A DNA stretch of 64,000 nucleotides, from NCBI GenBank assembly GCA_020638975.1, contig JACKHN010000002.1, positions 503,832 through 567,831 on the forward strand, written 5' to 3'. Positions 46,547 to 54,545 of the stretch are shown here, piece after piece. The notes under the pieces are model-generated. The model made no database searches and was not told the origin of the DNA. It saw only the letters and a list, made by a program, of their open reading frames with translations. This DNA comes from Planctomycetaceae bacterium. Its GTDB lineage: Bacteria; Planctomycetota; Planctomycetia; Pirellulales; Pirellulaceae. The position numbers and the translations under genes were made by a program. Within the stretch, counting starts at the first letter, position 1; every line of letters begins with the position of its first letter.

Positions 46547-47283
46547 TCGCCGCCGGGATGGATGAGGTTAAAAAAGGGGTCCTGAAGAAAGTGTTCGCAT
46601 CGCCCTCTTCGGTTTTGCCGATCGTGGGTGGCGCGGTCGTGATGGCGATGGCATGGGCAACCGGCGGGAATCCATATCTTGTCTACGGCGGACTGGCGGG
46701 AGTTGCAGGCGGCGTCGGGCTGATGGCTTATCGCTGGACATTCGGATTAGAGAAAATAACGGCCAATGTGTTTGCCGCTCTCAATGAACGGCGACGAAAG
46801 AAACAGGAGGCCGGCTTAGATCGGCTTGAAACGCAACTGCGCGGCGATCGCGATCCTCGGACTCAGACTTACTTACGACATCTCCGCGAACTGTATCGGA
46901 ATTTCCAAGAGGACCTCGACGCGGGAAAAGTTTCGCGGTCAGCTCGCACAGTACTGGTGGATGTCGAGAACTTGTTTCGAGCGGCTGTTAAACATCTCGA
47001 ACATTCGTATCATCTGTGGGAGACCGCCAGTCGCATGTCCGGCGATCCCAAGCGAACGATGTTAGACGCTCGGGAGCAAGTCGTTCAAGAAGTTCAGAAA
47101 TCCGTCGAACACGTCAGTAGAATCATCGAGCAGTTTCATTCCTTTCGCGTCAAAGAAGACGAAACAGAACTTGCCAAGTTGCGGCAGGAACTGGACGACA
47201 CCATGCTAGCGGCTCGGCGAGCGGAAGAGCGAGTCGCGGCACTCGGCAAATCAGCCGAATACGATATCAGTGAATTCGAATAA
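46543..47283 (+). CDS. Membrane-anchored coiled-coil protein in AAA/PspA-like operon
   Basis: A 246-residue protein starting with GTG that overlaps the ATPase stop (GTGA); GAGG is five bases upstream. Two hydrophobic helices lie at about 23-41 (SVLPIVGGAVVMAMAWATGG) and 46-63 (VYGGLAGVAGGVGLMAYRW), forming a hairpin anchor. From about 70 to 246 the protein is helical and charged with heptad spacing, ending in the acidic YDISEFE. No family recognised. The tail is likely cytoplasmic and could carry the PspA-like protein or the ATPase to the membrane. Confidence 0.75.
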   Translation: MIAAGMDEVKKGVLKKVFASPSSVLPIVGGAVVMAMAWATGGNPYLVYGGLAGVAGGVGLMAYRWTFGLEKITANVFAALNERRRKKQEAGLDRLETQLRGDRDPRTQTYLRHLRELYRNFQEDLDAGKVSRSARTVLVDVENLFRAAVKHLEHSYHLWETASRMSGDPKRTMLDAREQVVQEVQKSVEHVSRIIEQFHSFRVKEDETELAKLRQELDDTMLAARRAEERVAALGKSAEYDISEFE

Positions 47284-47307
47284 TCTACATCGGATCAGGA
47301 GTTGATC

Positions 47308-48123
47308 ATGTTCAAAGCCATGGGTAAGTACGTTCGCGCCGTCTTCTATCTCGTCACCTTTCGCATCGACAAGGCGAGCGAGACGTTACGCACGAATCCC
47401 GGCGTGATGTCGGCGACGTACGACCGGATCATTGACGAGAAGCGTAGCCGCATCAATCAATACAAAGACGCCATTGCCGCGATGATCGCTCAGGAAGAGT
47501 CTAAGAAGCAGAAGCTGAAGCAATTGACCGAAGAAATCGAGAAGCTTCAAAAGCTCAAATCCGGCGCCGCCGCGAAGGCTCGCAAAGTCGCCCAACGCCA
47601 CAACGGCGATGTCGAAGCGACCAAGGCCGATCCCGAGTATCAAAAGTGCCAATCCGCGTTCAAGGATTTCAGCTCGACGCTGGCTGAGAAAGAAGCTCGC
47701 GTTGACGAATTGGAAGGCGACATTAAAGAACTGGTCAAAAACGTCGCAGGCCACAAGATCAACATTCAGTCGCAAATGCGTGACTTGGAGAAACTTGCGG
47801 AAGAGAAACAAGATGCCGTCGCCTCCGTACTATCCGCGACCGAAGAGAAGCAAATCGCCGACATCATGACGGGACTGTCGGAAGATCGCACCTCCGAGGA
47901 ATTACGCGAGCTGCGAGAATTGCGAGGCAAAGCCAGCGCGGAAGCTCGCATGAGTCGCGAGATGGCCGGCTTGGACACGAAGCGGGCCGAGGAAGAATTT
48001 CTGGAGTTCGCACAAGCGAATGAAGCTAGCGACGAGTTTGATCAGTTGATCGGACTAGCCGGGAAGTCAGAGGAAGGCCCTGATTTAGAGAGTTCCGAAG
48101 CGACTCGCATCCCCGAAGCGTAA
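47308..48123 (+). CDS. PspA/IM30 (ESCRT-III)-like coiled-coil protein
   Basis: A 271-residue, nearly all-helical protein. The N-terminus (MFKAMGKYVRAVFYLVTFRIDKASETLRTNPGVMSATYDR, in outline) is an amphipathic helix followed by an alpha1-like segment, as in PspA/Vipp1. Residues about 40-195 are a continuous coiled coil (QEESKKQKLKQLTEEIEKLQ, then EARVDELEGDIKELVKN). The C-terminal 40 residues are acidic. AGGAG is six bases before the ATG. Family assignment rests on length, N-terminus and helical plan rather than a strict motif. PspA-type proteins polymerise on membranes and repair or reshape them. Confidence 0.65.
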   Translation: MFKAMGKYVRAVFYLVTFRIDKASETLRTNPGVMSATYDRIIDEKRSRINQYKDAIAAMIAQEESKKQKLKQLTEEIEKLQKLKSGAAAKARKVAQRHNGDVEATKADPEYQKCQSAFKDFSSTLAEKEARVDELEGDIKELVKNVAGHKINIQSQMRDLEKLAEEKQDAVASVLSATEEKQIADIMTGLSEDRTSEELRELRELRGKASAEARMSREMAGLDTKRAEEEFLEFAQANEASDEFDQLIGLAGKSEEGPDLESSEATRIPEA

Positions 48124-48425
48124 CATTGGAGCTTGGGTGTTTTCGTCTACTTTGGGCTGAAGCGTCTACGCATGTCCGCCGCGGGCGTTGCCCCGATCAG
48201 GCTGGCTTGTCACTTCTGTCCTGAACTCTGGGCCGACTGACCTGGCTGGTTGGCCGATCGGCGAGTTAGCCTGACTAGCTTGTCGGTGTGTGCCGTGCCA
48301 CTGCACTCCTCACGCCACGCAGTTTGTGGCGGATCGAAACCCGAAGCCAACTCATTGCAGCTTCGATCTCATCGATTATGCGTATGGCCTGCGTTCGAAC
48401 GAGCCCATATCGCTGCGGTTTACAC
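48124..48425. other. Intergenic region between convergent genes
   Basis: 302 bp between the convergent PspA-like gene and the sulfatase gene. I see no gene, no strong terminator and none of the repeat families, unlike most long convergent gaps in this window. Confidence 0.4.
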
Positions 48426-50291
48426 TTACTTTAAATCACTCAATGTCTTGTCAATCAGGTTCTTTGCGTAGGCACTCATGCGACCATTGGCGTTTGGATC
48501 CTCGTCCGGTAATTCCGCGACCATATCGGCAATGGGTGCCGCGTTCGCATCGAGATAGTCGATCGCGTTCAACGCCGACATCGAAGTGTAAATGCCGTTG
48601 TCGACGGGCGAGGCAAGTGTGAGCAAGACCGATAATGCGGCTGTGATGTCTTCTTTGTTCCCGTACCGCCCCAGAGCCTCGGCGGCAGCGATCCGCACAT
48701 GAGGCGATTCGTCGCCGAGAGCCTTGCGCAACTGATCGCGACCTAGCGACACACCAGCTTCGCCACGCATCAGTAATCCCATCGCCGCCCAATAGCGAAC
48801 GGCACTGTCTTCGTCGGTGAAGGCTGTCATCAGAGCGTCGAGTGCATCGGTCTTGAGCGACGACGCTTGCTCCGCCGCCGCCATAATCTTCGCCAGCGGA
48901 TACTTTGCATTGTCATGTGCCATCTCGTACGGCGTCGAGCCAGCGGACCGAGTGTGAATCTCGCCCTCGGGAAGAAAGCCAATGTCGCGAATCTTGATCG
49001 CCAGATCTTGCTGAGCCTTACGCATCCGTTGCAGGATCTCTTGGTGCTGGAGGGAGTTGGCCAGATTGTTGACTTCGTCTGGATCGCTTTTCAAATCGTA
49101 CAACTCCTCGGCCGGCTTCGTCTTCCAAAAGCGGGATTGAGCTTCGTTTAACTTGCCGGCGTCGAACATCTCTTTCCAGATCCGAGTCGTCGGTGTTTGA
49201 AACATATAGTCAATGTACTGGCCGTAGATTTTGTGCGGCATGTAGTTGCGGATATAGACATACCGCCCATCGCCCACCGAACGCACCATGTCGTATCGTT
49301 CGTCCATCCGGCCACGATAGCCATAGACGTAATCCTGTTGCGGCGCGGTGAACTTGCCGGCGAATGCAAAGCCCTGCATGTGGGCTGGCGGTTCGATGCC
49401 ACACAGGCTGAGCAGCGTCGGCGCAAGGTCGACGAAGCTAACCAAGCGGTCGGTCGACCCACCTGCAACGTAGTCATCGGGGCGCAGATCCTTGAACTTC
49501 TCGGGAATGTAAACGATCAACGGCACTTGCAATCCCGAGTTGTAGGGCCAGCGTTTGCTGCGCGGCATGCCGCTGCCATGGTCGCCGTAGTAGAAGACGA
49601 TCGTGTCGTCCGCGAGTCCCGCAGCGGCGATCTCTTGCAGGTTCTCGCCCGCTAAAGCATCCATCTCGGTGATGCGATCGTAATACTGAGCCCAATCCTG
49701 ACGAACTTCTGGCGTGTCGGGGTGATAACCCGGGACGCGAACTTTCGCCGCGTCATGCACGGCCTTGTGAGGTCGCGTCCGCAACTTGCTCTCGTGGCTG
49801 ATCGTGTGGTTGAAGATCGCAAAGAACGGCTGGCCATCGGCTCGCTTCTTCCAGTGTGCCTTGCCCGATGAATCGTCCCACACTTCGCCCGTAGGTTTGA
49901 CGTTGTAATCCTCTTTACTGTTGTTCGTGCAGTAGTATCCTGCCTCACGCAAATACACCGGATACATTTTGAACGCATCCGGCAACTGCGTCATGCTGCG
50001 CATATGTTCCGCACCGAGCGACGTCGGATACATTCCCGAGATGATGGTTGTCCGGGCCGGAGCGCAGACGGGAGCATTGGACCAACAGGTGCGATAAATC
50101 ATGCCGCGGGCGGCCAACGCGTCGAGATTGGGAGTCGTGGCATAGTCGTCGCCGTAACAGCCGAGATGCGGGCCATTGTCTTCGCTCGTGATCCACAAGA
50201 CGTTGGGCCGCAACGAATCTTCAGCGGTGAGCGCCACCGTAGAACCCAGCATACTCGAGAGCAAAGCCACGATCAGAACAGAACGATTCAT
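48426..50291 (-). CDS. Sulfatase with C-terminal HEAT-like repeats
   Basis: A 621-residue secreted sulfatase. Signal peptide: MNRSVLIVALLSSMLGSTVA. The N-terminal metal site has LWITSEDNGPHLGCYG (about 32-46). The sulfatase signature is VCAPARTTIISG with Cys76 as the residue converted to formylglycine. A YYGDHGSGMPRSKRW segment supplies the later metal ligands. After about residue 470 come HEAT-like helical repeats (ALMTAFTDEDSAVRYWAAMG, then ALGDESPHVRIAAAEALGRYG). It cleaves sulfate esters, probably of algal-type polysaccharides, outside the cytoplasm. Maturation needs an FGE or anSME enzyme not seen here. Confidence 0.9.
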   Translation of the reverse strand: MNRSVLIVALLSSMLGSTVALTAEDSLRPNVLWITSEDNGPHLGCYGDDYATTPNLDALAARGMIYRTCWSNAPVCAPARTTIISGMYPTSLGAEHMRSMTQLPDAFKMYPVYLREAGYYCTNNSKEDYNVKPTGEVWDDSSGKAHWKKRADGQPFFAIFNHTISHESKLRTRPHKAVHDAAKVRVPGYHPDTPEVRQDWAQYYDRITEMDALAGENLQEIAAAGLADDTIVFYYGDHGSGMPRSKRWPYNSGLQVPLIVYIPEKFKDLRPDDYVAGGSTDRLVSFVDLAPTLLSLCGIEPPAHMQGFAFAGKFTAPQQDYVYGYRGRMDERYDMVRSVGDGRYVYIRNYMPHKIYGQYIDYMFQTPTTRIWKEMFDAGKLNEAQSRFWKTKPAEELYDLKSDPDEVNNLANSLQHQEILQRMRKAQQDLAIKIRDIGFLPEGEIHTRSAGSTPYEMAHDNAKYPLAKIMAAAEQASSLKTDALDALMTAFTDEDSAVRYWAAMGLLMRGEAGVSLGRDQLRKALGDESPHVRIAAAEALGRYGNKEDITAALSVLLTLASPVDNGIYTSMSALNAIDYLDANAAPIADMVAELPDEDPNANGRMSAYAKNLIDKTLSDLK

Positions 50292-50365
50292 CGAAAAACC
50301 TCTTGGTGCAGCTGCAATTGAGTCGCAATTCTCGGATGGCCTATTCTAGTTGCTTGCAGATCGAT

Positions 50366-50393
50366 TTCACATCGGGCGGCTTTTGGTACAATC
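50366..50393 (+). promoter_or_regulatory. Possible sigma-70 promoter for the M16 peptidase gene
   Basis: TTTCAC (50366-50371) and TACAAT (50388-50393) are separated by 16 bases and end 47 bases before the ATG. The hexamers match the housekeeping consensus at four and five positions. This is a visual match only. Confidence 0.35.
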
Positions 50394-50440
50394 GCGACGT
50401 ACAAACCGAAACGCTCGCCATCACTTACACGGAAGCAGGC

Positions 50441-53125
50441 ATGATGATCGCTCAACGGAACGCTTGGACTAGCTTATTCGCAATTCTCCCTCTTCTCGCA
50501 ACAACGCTCGTCGCACAACCTCCCAGCGAGCGCCCCGATCACGAGCATCGTGCCAAGGCCGAAGTAAAGTACGTATCGCAATCGGCGCTAGGTAAAAGCG
50601 TGACTCACGCACAATTGTCCAACGGGCTGACCGTACTCGTCCAAGAGAACCACGCTGCCCCCGTCGCAACCGTGCGATGTTTCGTGAAGAACACGGGCAG
50701 TGCTTTCGAGGGACGATATCTCGGTACGGGAATCAGCCACATGTTGGAGCATCTCGTCGCACTCGGCTCGACCACCAAGCGACCCGAGCCAGAGATCCAA
50801 AAATTGCTCGACTCGATGGGAGGCCAGACGAACGCGTTCACGTCAACCGACATGACCGCTTATTTCGTCGATTGCCCATCGAGCCGCACGGACTTGGCGA
50901 TCGAGTTGATCGCAGACAGCATGCAGTACTCGCTGATTCCCGAGAACGAGTATCTCCGCGAAATGGAAGTCGTCCAACGCGAGTTGGAGATGGGCGAAGC
51001 TAGTCGCGAGCGAATGCAGTACCAGGCAATGAAATCGCTGATCTACACCGAACATCCCATCCGTCATCCCACCATCGGCTACTTGCCCGTCGTGCAAAGC
51101 GTCAATCGCTCGGACGTGATTGCCTTTTACAAGAATCGGTACGTGCCGCAGAACATGATCTTTCTGGTTGTGGGTGACGTCGAGACGGATCACGTTCTCG
51201 AACAGGTACTCACCAACTTCAAGACGTTTCAACGAACGACCGAGCGCGGAGCTGTCTTGGCCTCCGAGCCCAATCAGGCATCCGCTCGTTCCACCCGTTT
51301 AGAGATGGCCGGCGAGACGACGAACTTCAGCGTCGGTTGGCCAACGGTCATGTTGCAGCATCCGGATCTATATCCATTGGACGTCGCCAGCTATCTGCTC
51401 GCCCATGGCGATAGCTCACGATTGGGCTATCGCTTGAAGATCGAGCAACCGCTGGCTCTGTCGGTGAGCAGTTCGTCCTACACGCCCGGAATTGTCAACG
51501 GTTGGTTCGATGCCTCGGTGCAGTGTCAGCCAGCGAACACCGAAGCCTGTCGCAAGGCGATCTATGAAGAAATCGAACGGCTCAAGACGGAATTGGTCAG
51601 TGAGAAAGAGTTGAACAAAGTGAAACGCCAGAAGGCAGCGGAGCACGTCTTTCAGCAAGAGACCGTTCAAGAACAATGCAACTCGTTGGCGTACAGCTTT
51701 ATCTCGACGGGTGATCCGTTGTTCGACGACCAGTATGTCGCGGGCATCCAAGGAGTGACGCCTGAGCAGATTCAAGCCGTGGCTCGCAAGTACTTCTTGC
51801 CTGAACGTAGTAACACGGTTGTGATCGATCCCATCGGCAGCCAGCGCGAAGTCACTGAGCAAGCTGCGCAAGCAACTGAATCGCCGGTAGTACGGAAGAC
51901 ACTGGCAAACGGTTTGACCGTGTTGTTGAAGCGGCACAGCGTCACACCCACTGTCAGCATTCAAGCCTTTGTCAACGGCGGAGCGTTGGCGGACACCGCC
52001 GAGACCAGCGGATTGGCCTCGCTGTCCACTTCGGTCATGGAACGCGGCACGGAGAAGTACACCGGTCGCGAAATCGCCGAACACTTCGATTCGATCGGCG
52101 GTTCATTTGGCACAAGTAGCCAGAGAAACACCAGCTTCCTCCGCTGCTCCGTGCTGTCGGACGACTTTGACGAAGCGCTCGATTATGCATTTCAAGTCTT
52201 GTTCCGGCCAACCTTCCCGGCCGAAGAGTTTGAAAAGGTAAAGCAACAACAACTGGCTGGCATCGCCGCGCGAAAGGCGAATCCGCAAACCGAGATTCTC
52301 GATTTCTGGTCGACGATGGTTCCCGCAACTTCACCCTACGGTCGTACCATCTCGGGGACGGAAGATACGGTCGCTGCGCTGACCGTGGAGCAATGCAAGC
52401 AATTCCACGCAAAGTATTTCACTCCCGACAACATGGTGCTGGCTATCTTCGGCGATATCGATGTCGAGAAAACGTTGGCACGATTGGAGGCCACTCTCGG
52501 CATGGAGGCGAAAGGCAGTGGATTGACGCTGCCAAAGTTCCCGCTGCGAACTCCCGCGACCGATGCCAAGCGAGAACACATCACCACGGCACAACCTGGT
52601 ACCGCGATGGTATTGCTCGGATATCCCGTAGTAAGTGCGTTGGATCAAGACACGCGAGCTAAGCTCGACGTCTTTAATTCCATTCTGACGGGAGGCTCTG
52701 GTGCTGGCGGCCGCTTGTTCAATGAACTACGAGGCGAGGGGCTCGTTTACTACGTGTTCGGGATCGAACTCACCGGGCAGGCTCCCGGCTACTTCCTGTT
52801 CATGGCCCAGACGCGCCCCGAGACTGTCGACGAAGTCGTCGGTCGAATTCAAGCGAATGTGAAACGATTGGCGGATGAGGGTATCGAGGCTGAGGACTTT
52901 GAATTGGCCAAGCAGAAGCTGATCGCGGCTCACGCTCAACGGAACGTGACACCTTCGTCACAAGCCTTCCAAGCTGCGGTCGACGAGTTGTATGGCCTGG
53001 GCTACGACAACGACAAGTCGTACGAAGCTCGTATCAACAAAGTCACGGTCGCCGACCTGCAAGGACTCGTTCGTGAGTATTTCCAGAACGCGATCATCGC
53101 CACGTCCTCACCTGCGACGGAGTAG
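50441..53125 (+). CDS. M16 family double-domain metallopeptidase
   Basis: An 894-residue secreted protein with a signal peptide (AWTSLFAILPLLATTLVA). It is a head-to-tail duplication of the M16 unit. The first unit has the inverted zinc motif HMLEH (His100, Glu103, His104) and the downstream acidic ligand in VVQRELEMGE (about 180). The second unit (from about 490; NGLTVLLKRHSVTPTVS) has SGLASLSTSVMERG where the zinc motif should be, so it is catalytically dead. Such fused PqqL-like proteins degrade peptides in the periplasm. Two adjacent ATGs (50441, 50444) can start it; GGAAG is five bases upstream of the first. Confidence 0.9.
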   Translation: MMIAQRNAWTSLFAILPLLATTLVAQPPSERPDHEHRAKAEVKYVSQSALGKSVTHAQLSNGLTVLVQENHAAPVATVRCFVKNTGSAFEGRYLGTGISHMLEHLVALGSTTKRPEPEIQKLLDSMGGQTNAFTSTDMTAYFVDCPSSRTDLAIELIADSMQYSLIPENEYLREMEVVQRELEMGEASRERMQYQAMKSLIYTEHPIRHPTIGYLPVVQSVNRSDVIAFYKNRYVPQNMIFLVVGDVETDHVLEQVLTNFKTFQRTTERGAVLASEPNQASARSTRLEMAGETTNFSVGWPTVMLQHPDLYPLDVASYLLAHGDSSRLGYRLKIEQPLALSVSSSSYTPGIVNGWFDASVQCQPANTEACRKAIYEEIERLKTELVSEKELNKVKRQKAAEHVFQQETVQEQCNSLAYSFISTGDPLFDDQYVAGIQGVTPEQIQAVARKYFLPERSNTVVIDPIGSQREVTEQAAQATESPVVRKTLANGLTVLLKRHSVTPTVSIQAFVNGGALADTAETSGLASLSTSVMERGTEKYTGREIAEHFDSIGGSFGTSSQRNTSFLRCSVLSDDFDEALDYAFQVLFRPTFPAEEFEKVKQQQLAGIAARKANPQTEILDFWSTMVPATSPYGRTISGTEDTVAALTVEQCKQFHAKYFTPDNMVLAIFGDIDVEKTLARLEATLGMEAKGSGLTLPKFPLRTPATDAKREHITTAQPGTAMVLLGYPVVSALDQDTRAKLDVFNSILTGGSGAGGRLFNELRGEGLVYYVFGIELTGQAPGYFLFMAQTRPETVDEVVGRIQANVKRLADEGIEAEDFELAKQKLIAAHAQRNVTPSSQAFQAAVDELYGLGYDNDKSYEARINKVTVADLQGLVREYFQNAIIATSSPATE

Positions 53126-53148
53126 AAAGCAGCAGCGAATAACGTTCC

Positions 53149-53225
53149 GTGTGGCTGAGGTAGAGTCTTAGAGCCCCCTGCGATAAGCGTTGTCTGGGAG
53201 CTCGAAAACTCGACCCTAGCCACAC
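53149..53225. repeat. Imperfect long hairpin, possible repeat family F
   Basis: GTGTGGCT (53149-53156) pairs with AGCCACAC (53218-53225), and further pairing continues inward (GAGC/GCTC around 53170 and 53200). The whole 77-base stretch could fold as one long interrupted stem. It follows the M16 gene stop by 23 bases and may end its transcript. I see only one copy here. Confidence 0.4.
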
Positions 53226-53325
53226 AGCTTTTACAACAAGCCGTCAGTCTTTGCCTACCAATTGGGTGACTCGAAGCCTATGCTGGATGGGTGCAAGGCT
53301 TCTTAGCGAATTCGAGCAATTGGCG

Positions 53326-54411
53326 ATGTCCACAACAAAACCACCGGCAAAAGATCCGCGAGATGCGTTCGAGCTTCCCGAGACATCGAGGACGGGTGGG
53401 CGGATTGGTTTGCAATCGTTGTCCCGGTTCTGTCACAACATTGGCACCGGACTGCATGCCGGAGTCGATGTGCGACGTGTCTTCGAGACGGAATCCAATC
53501 GCGGCACGATGTTGCATCGCAACAAAGTAATCGAAATCCGCGACCATGTGGCTCGCGGTGCGAGTGTCTCGTCAGCCATCAAGGCCAGCAACGGGTACTT
53601 CCCGCCGTTGCTATGTGAAATGGTGGAAGTCGGCGAACGAACCGGTCGGCTCGAACAGATCTTTATCCGTTTGGGCGAGTACTATGACCAACTCGTCAAA
53701 CTGCGTCGCACGTTTCTGATGGGGATCGCTTGGCCGATGCTTGAACTCGTCGGCGCGATCTTGGTGATCGGGCTGTTCATCTTGATCATCGGGATGGTCT
53801 CGGACGAACCGCCGATGACCTTCTTTGGCTTGTACGGAGTTCGCGGCGCGATCATCTACTTTACGATCGTGGGATTGATCGGAGGATCGATCGGATTGAC
53901 GATTGTTTCCGCGATGAAGGGTTGGGTGAACCTTGATCCAATCTTCTCCTTGCTGATGCGGTTGCCGTTCATTGGCACCGGCCTACAAAACGTCGCATTG
54001 TCGCGATTGACATGGGCACTAGCGATGGCAACGGATTCCGACTTGAGTGCCCAGCGGGCGGTGGAACTGGCCGTGCGGACGACGCAGAGTACGTATTACA
54101 TGCGGTTCATTGACGGCATGAAGAACGTAATCGGACGCGGCAAGACGATCCACGAAGCCTTCGCGACAACGGGCGTCTATCCCGATGAGTTCCTCGCGTC
54201 CGTCGAAACGGGCGAGATCGCAGGCAGTCTTAGTGAGACGATGTTGATCGTTTCGCGTGATTACGAAGAGCGAACCAAGACCTTCTTTCGCGTATTGACC
54301 GGCGTCGCCGGAACGCTCGTCTTCCTGACCGTCGCCGGAATCATTATCACGATGATTTTCAAGATGGCCATGCAGTACATCGGCATCCTGAACGACGCGG
54401 CGAATTTTTGA
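53326..54411 (+). CDS. Type II secretion / type IV pilus GspF-like membrane protein
   Basis: A 361-residue inner-membrane protein with two T2SSF domains. The first (about 30-150) has FCHNIGTGLHAGVDVRRVFE and PPLLCEMVEVGERTGRLEQIF. Helices follow at about 135-160 and 185-210. The second domain (about 225-330) has SRLTWALAMATDSDLSAQRAVELA and FLASVETGEIAGSLSE. The last helix is at 325-350. GspF/PilC proteins anchor the pilus or pseudopilus assembly platform. No GspE, GspG or pilin gene is beside it. ATG at 53326 was chosen because the domain starts right after it; earlier in-frame ATGs exist. Confidence 0.85.
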   Translation: MSTTKPPAKDPRDAFELPETSRTGGRIGLQSLSRFCHNIGTGLHAGVDVRRVFETESNRGTMLHRNKVIEIRDHVARGASVSSAIKASNGYFPPLLCEMVEVGERTGRLEQIFIRLGEYYDQLVKLRRTFLMGIAWPMLELVGAILVIGLFILIIGMVSDEPPMTFFGLYGVRGAIIYFTIVGLIGGSIGLTIVSAMKGWVNLDPIFSLLMRLPFIGTGLQNVALSRLTWALAMATDSDLSAQRAVELAVRTTQSTYYMRFIDGMKNVIGRGKTIHEAFATTGVYPDEFLASVETGEIAGSLSETMLIVSRDYEERTKTFFRVLTGVAGTLVFLTVAGIIITMIFKMAMQYIGILNDAANF

Positions 54412-54445
54412 GGAACAGCTCAAGAGTCACCTTAGCATTCCACGC

Positions 54446-54501
54446 GTAGGGTCCGCTGTGCGGACCAGAGATTCCGTCGTGATCCGCACAGCGGACCCTA
54501 C
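54446..54501. repeat. Family C double-hairpin element, copy C3
   Basis: GTAGGGTCCGCTGTGCGGACC and GATCCGCACAGCGGACCCTAC (each quoted in part) are inverted arms around a 15-base centre; each arm also folds alone. Weaker inverted similarity extends outward (TCAAGAG at 54420, CTATTCTTAA near 54525). It fills the gap between the convergent GspF and DUF362 genes. Confidence 0.65.
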
Positions 54502-54545
54502 AAGAAGCAAGGAATCTATTCTTAAATCATCCACAAGCCAATCGT

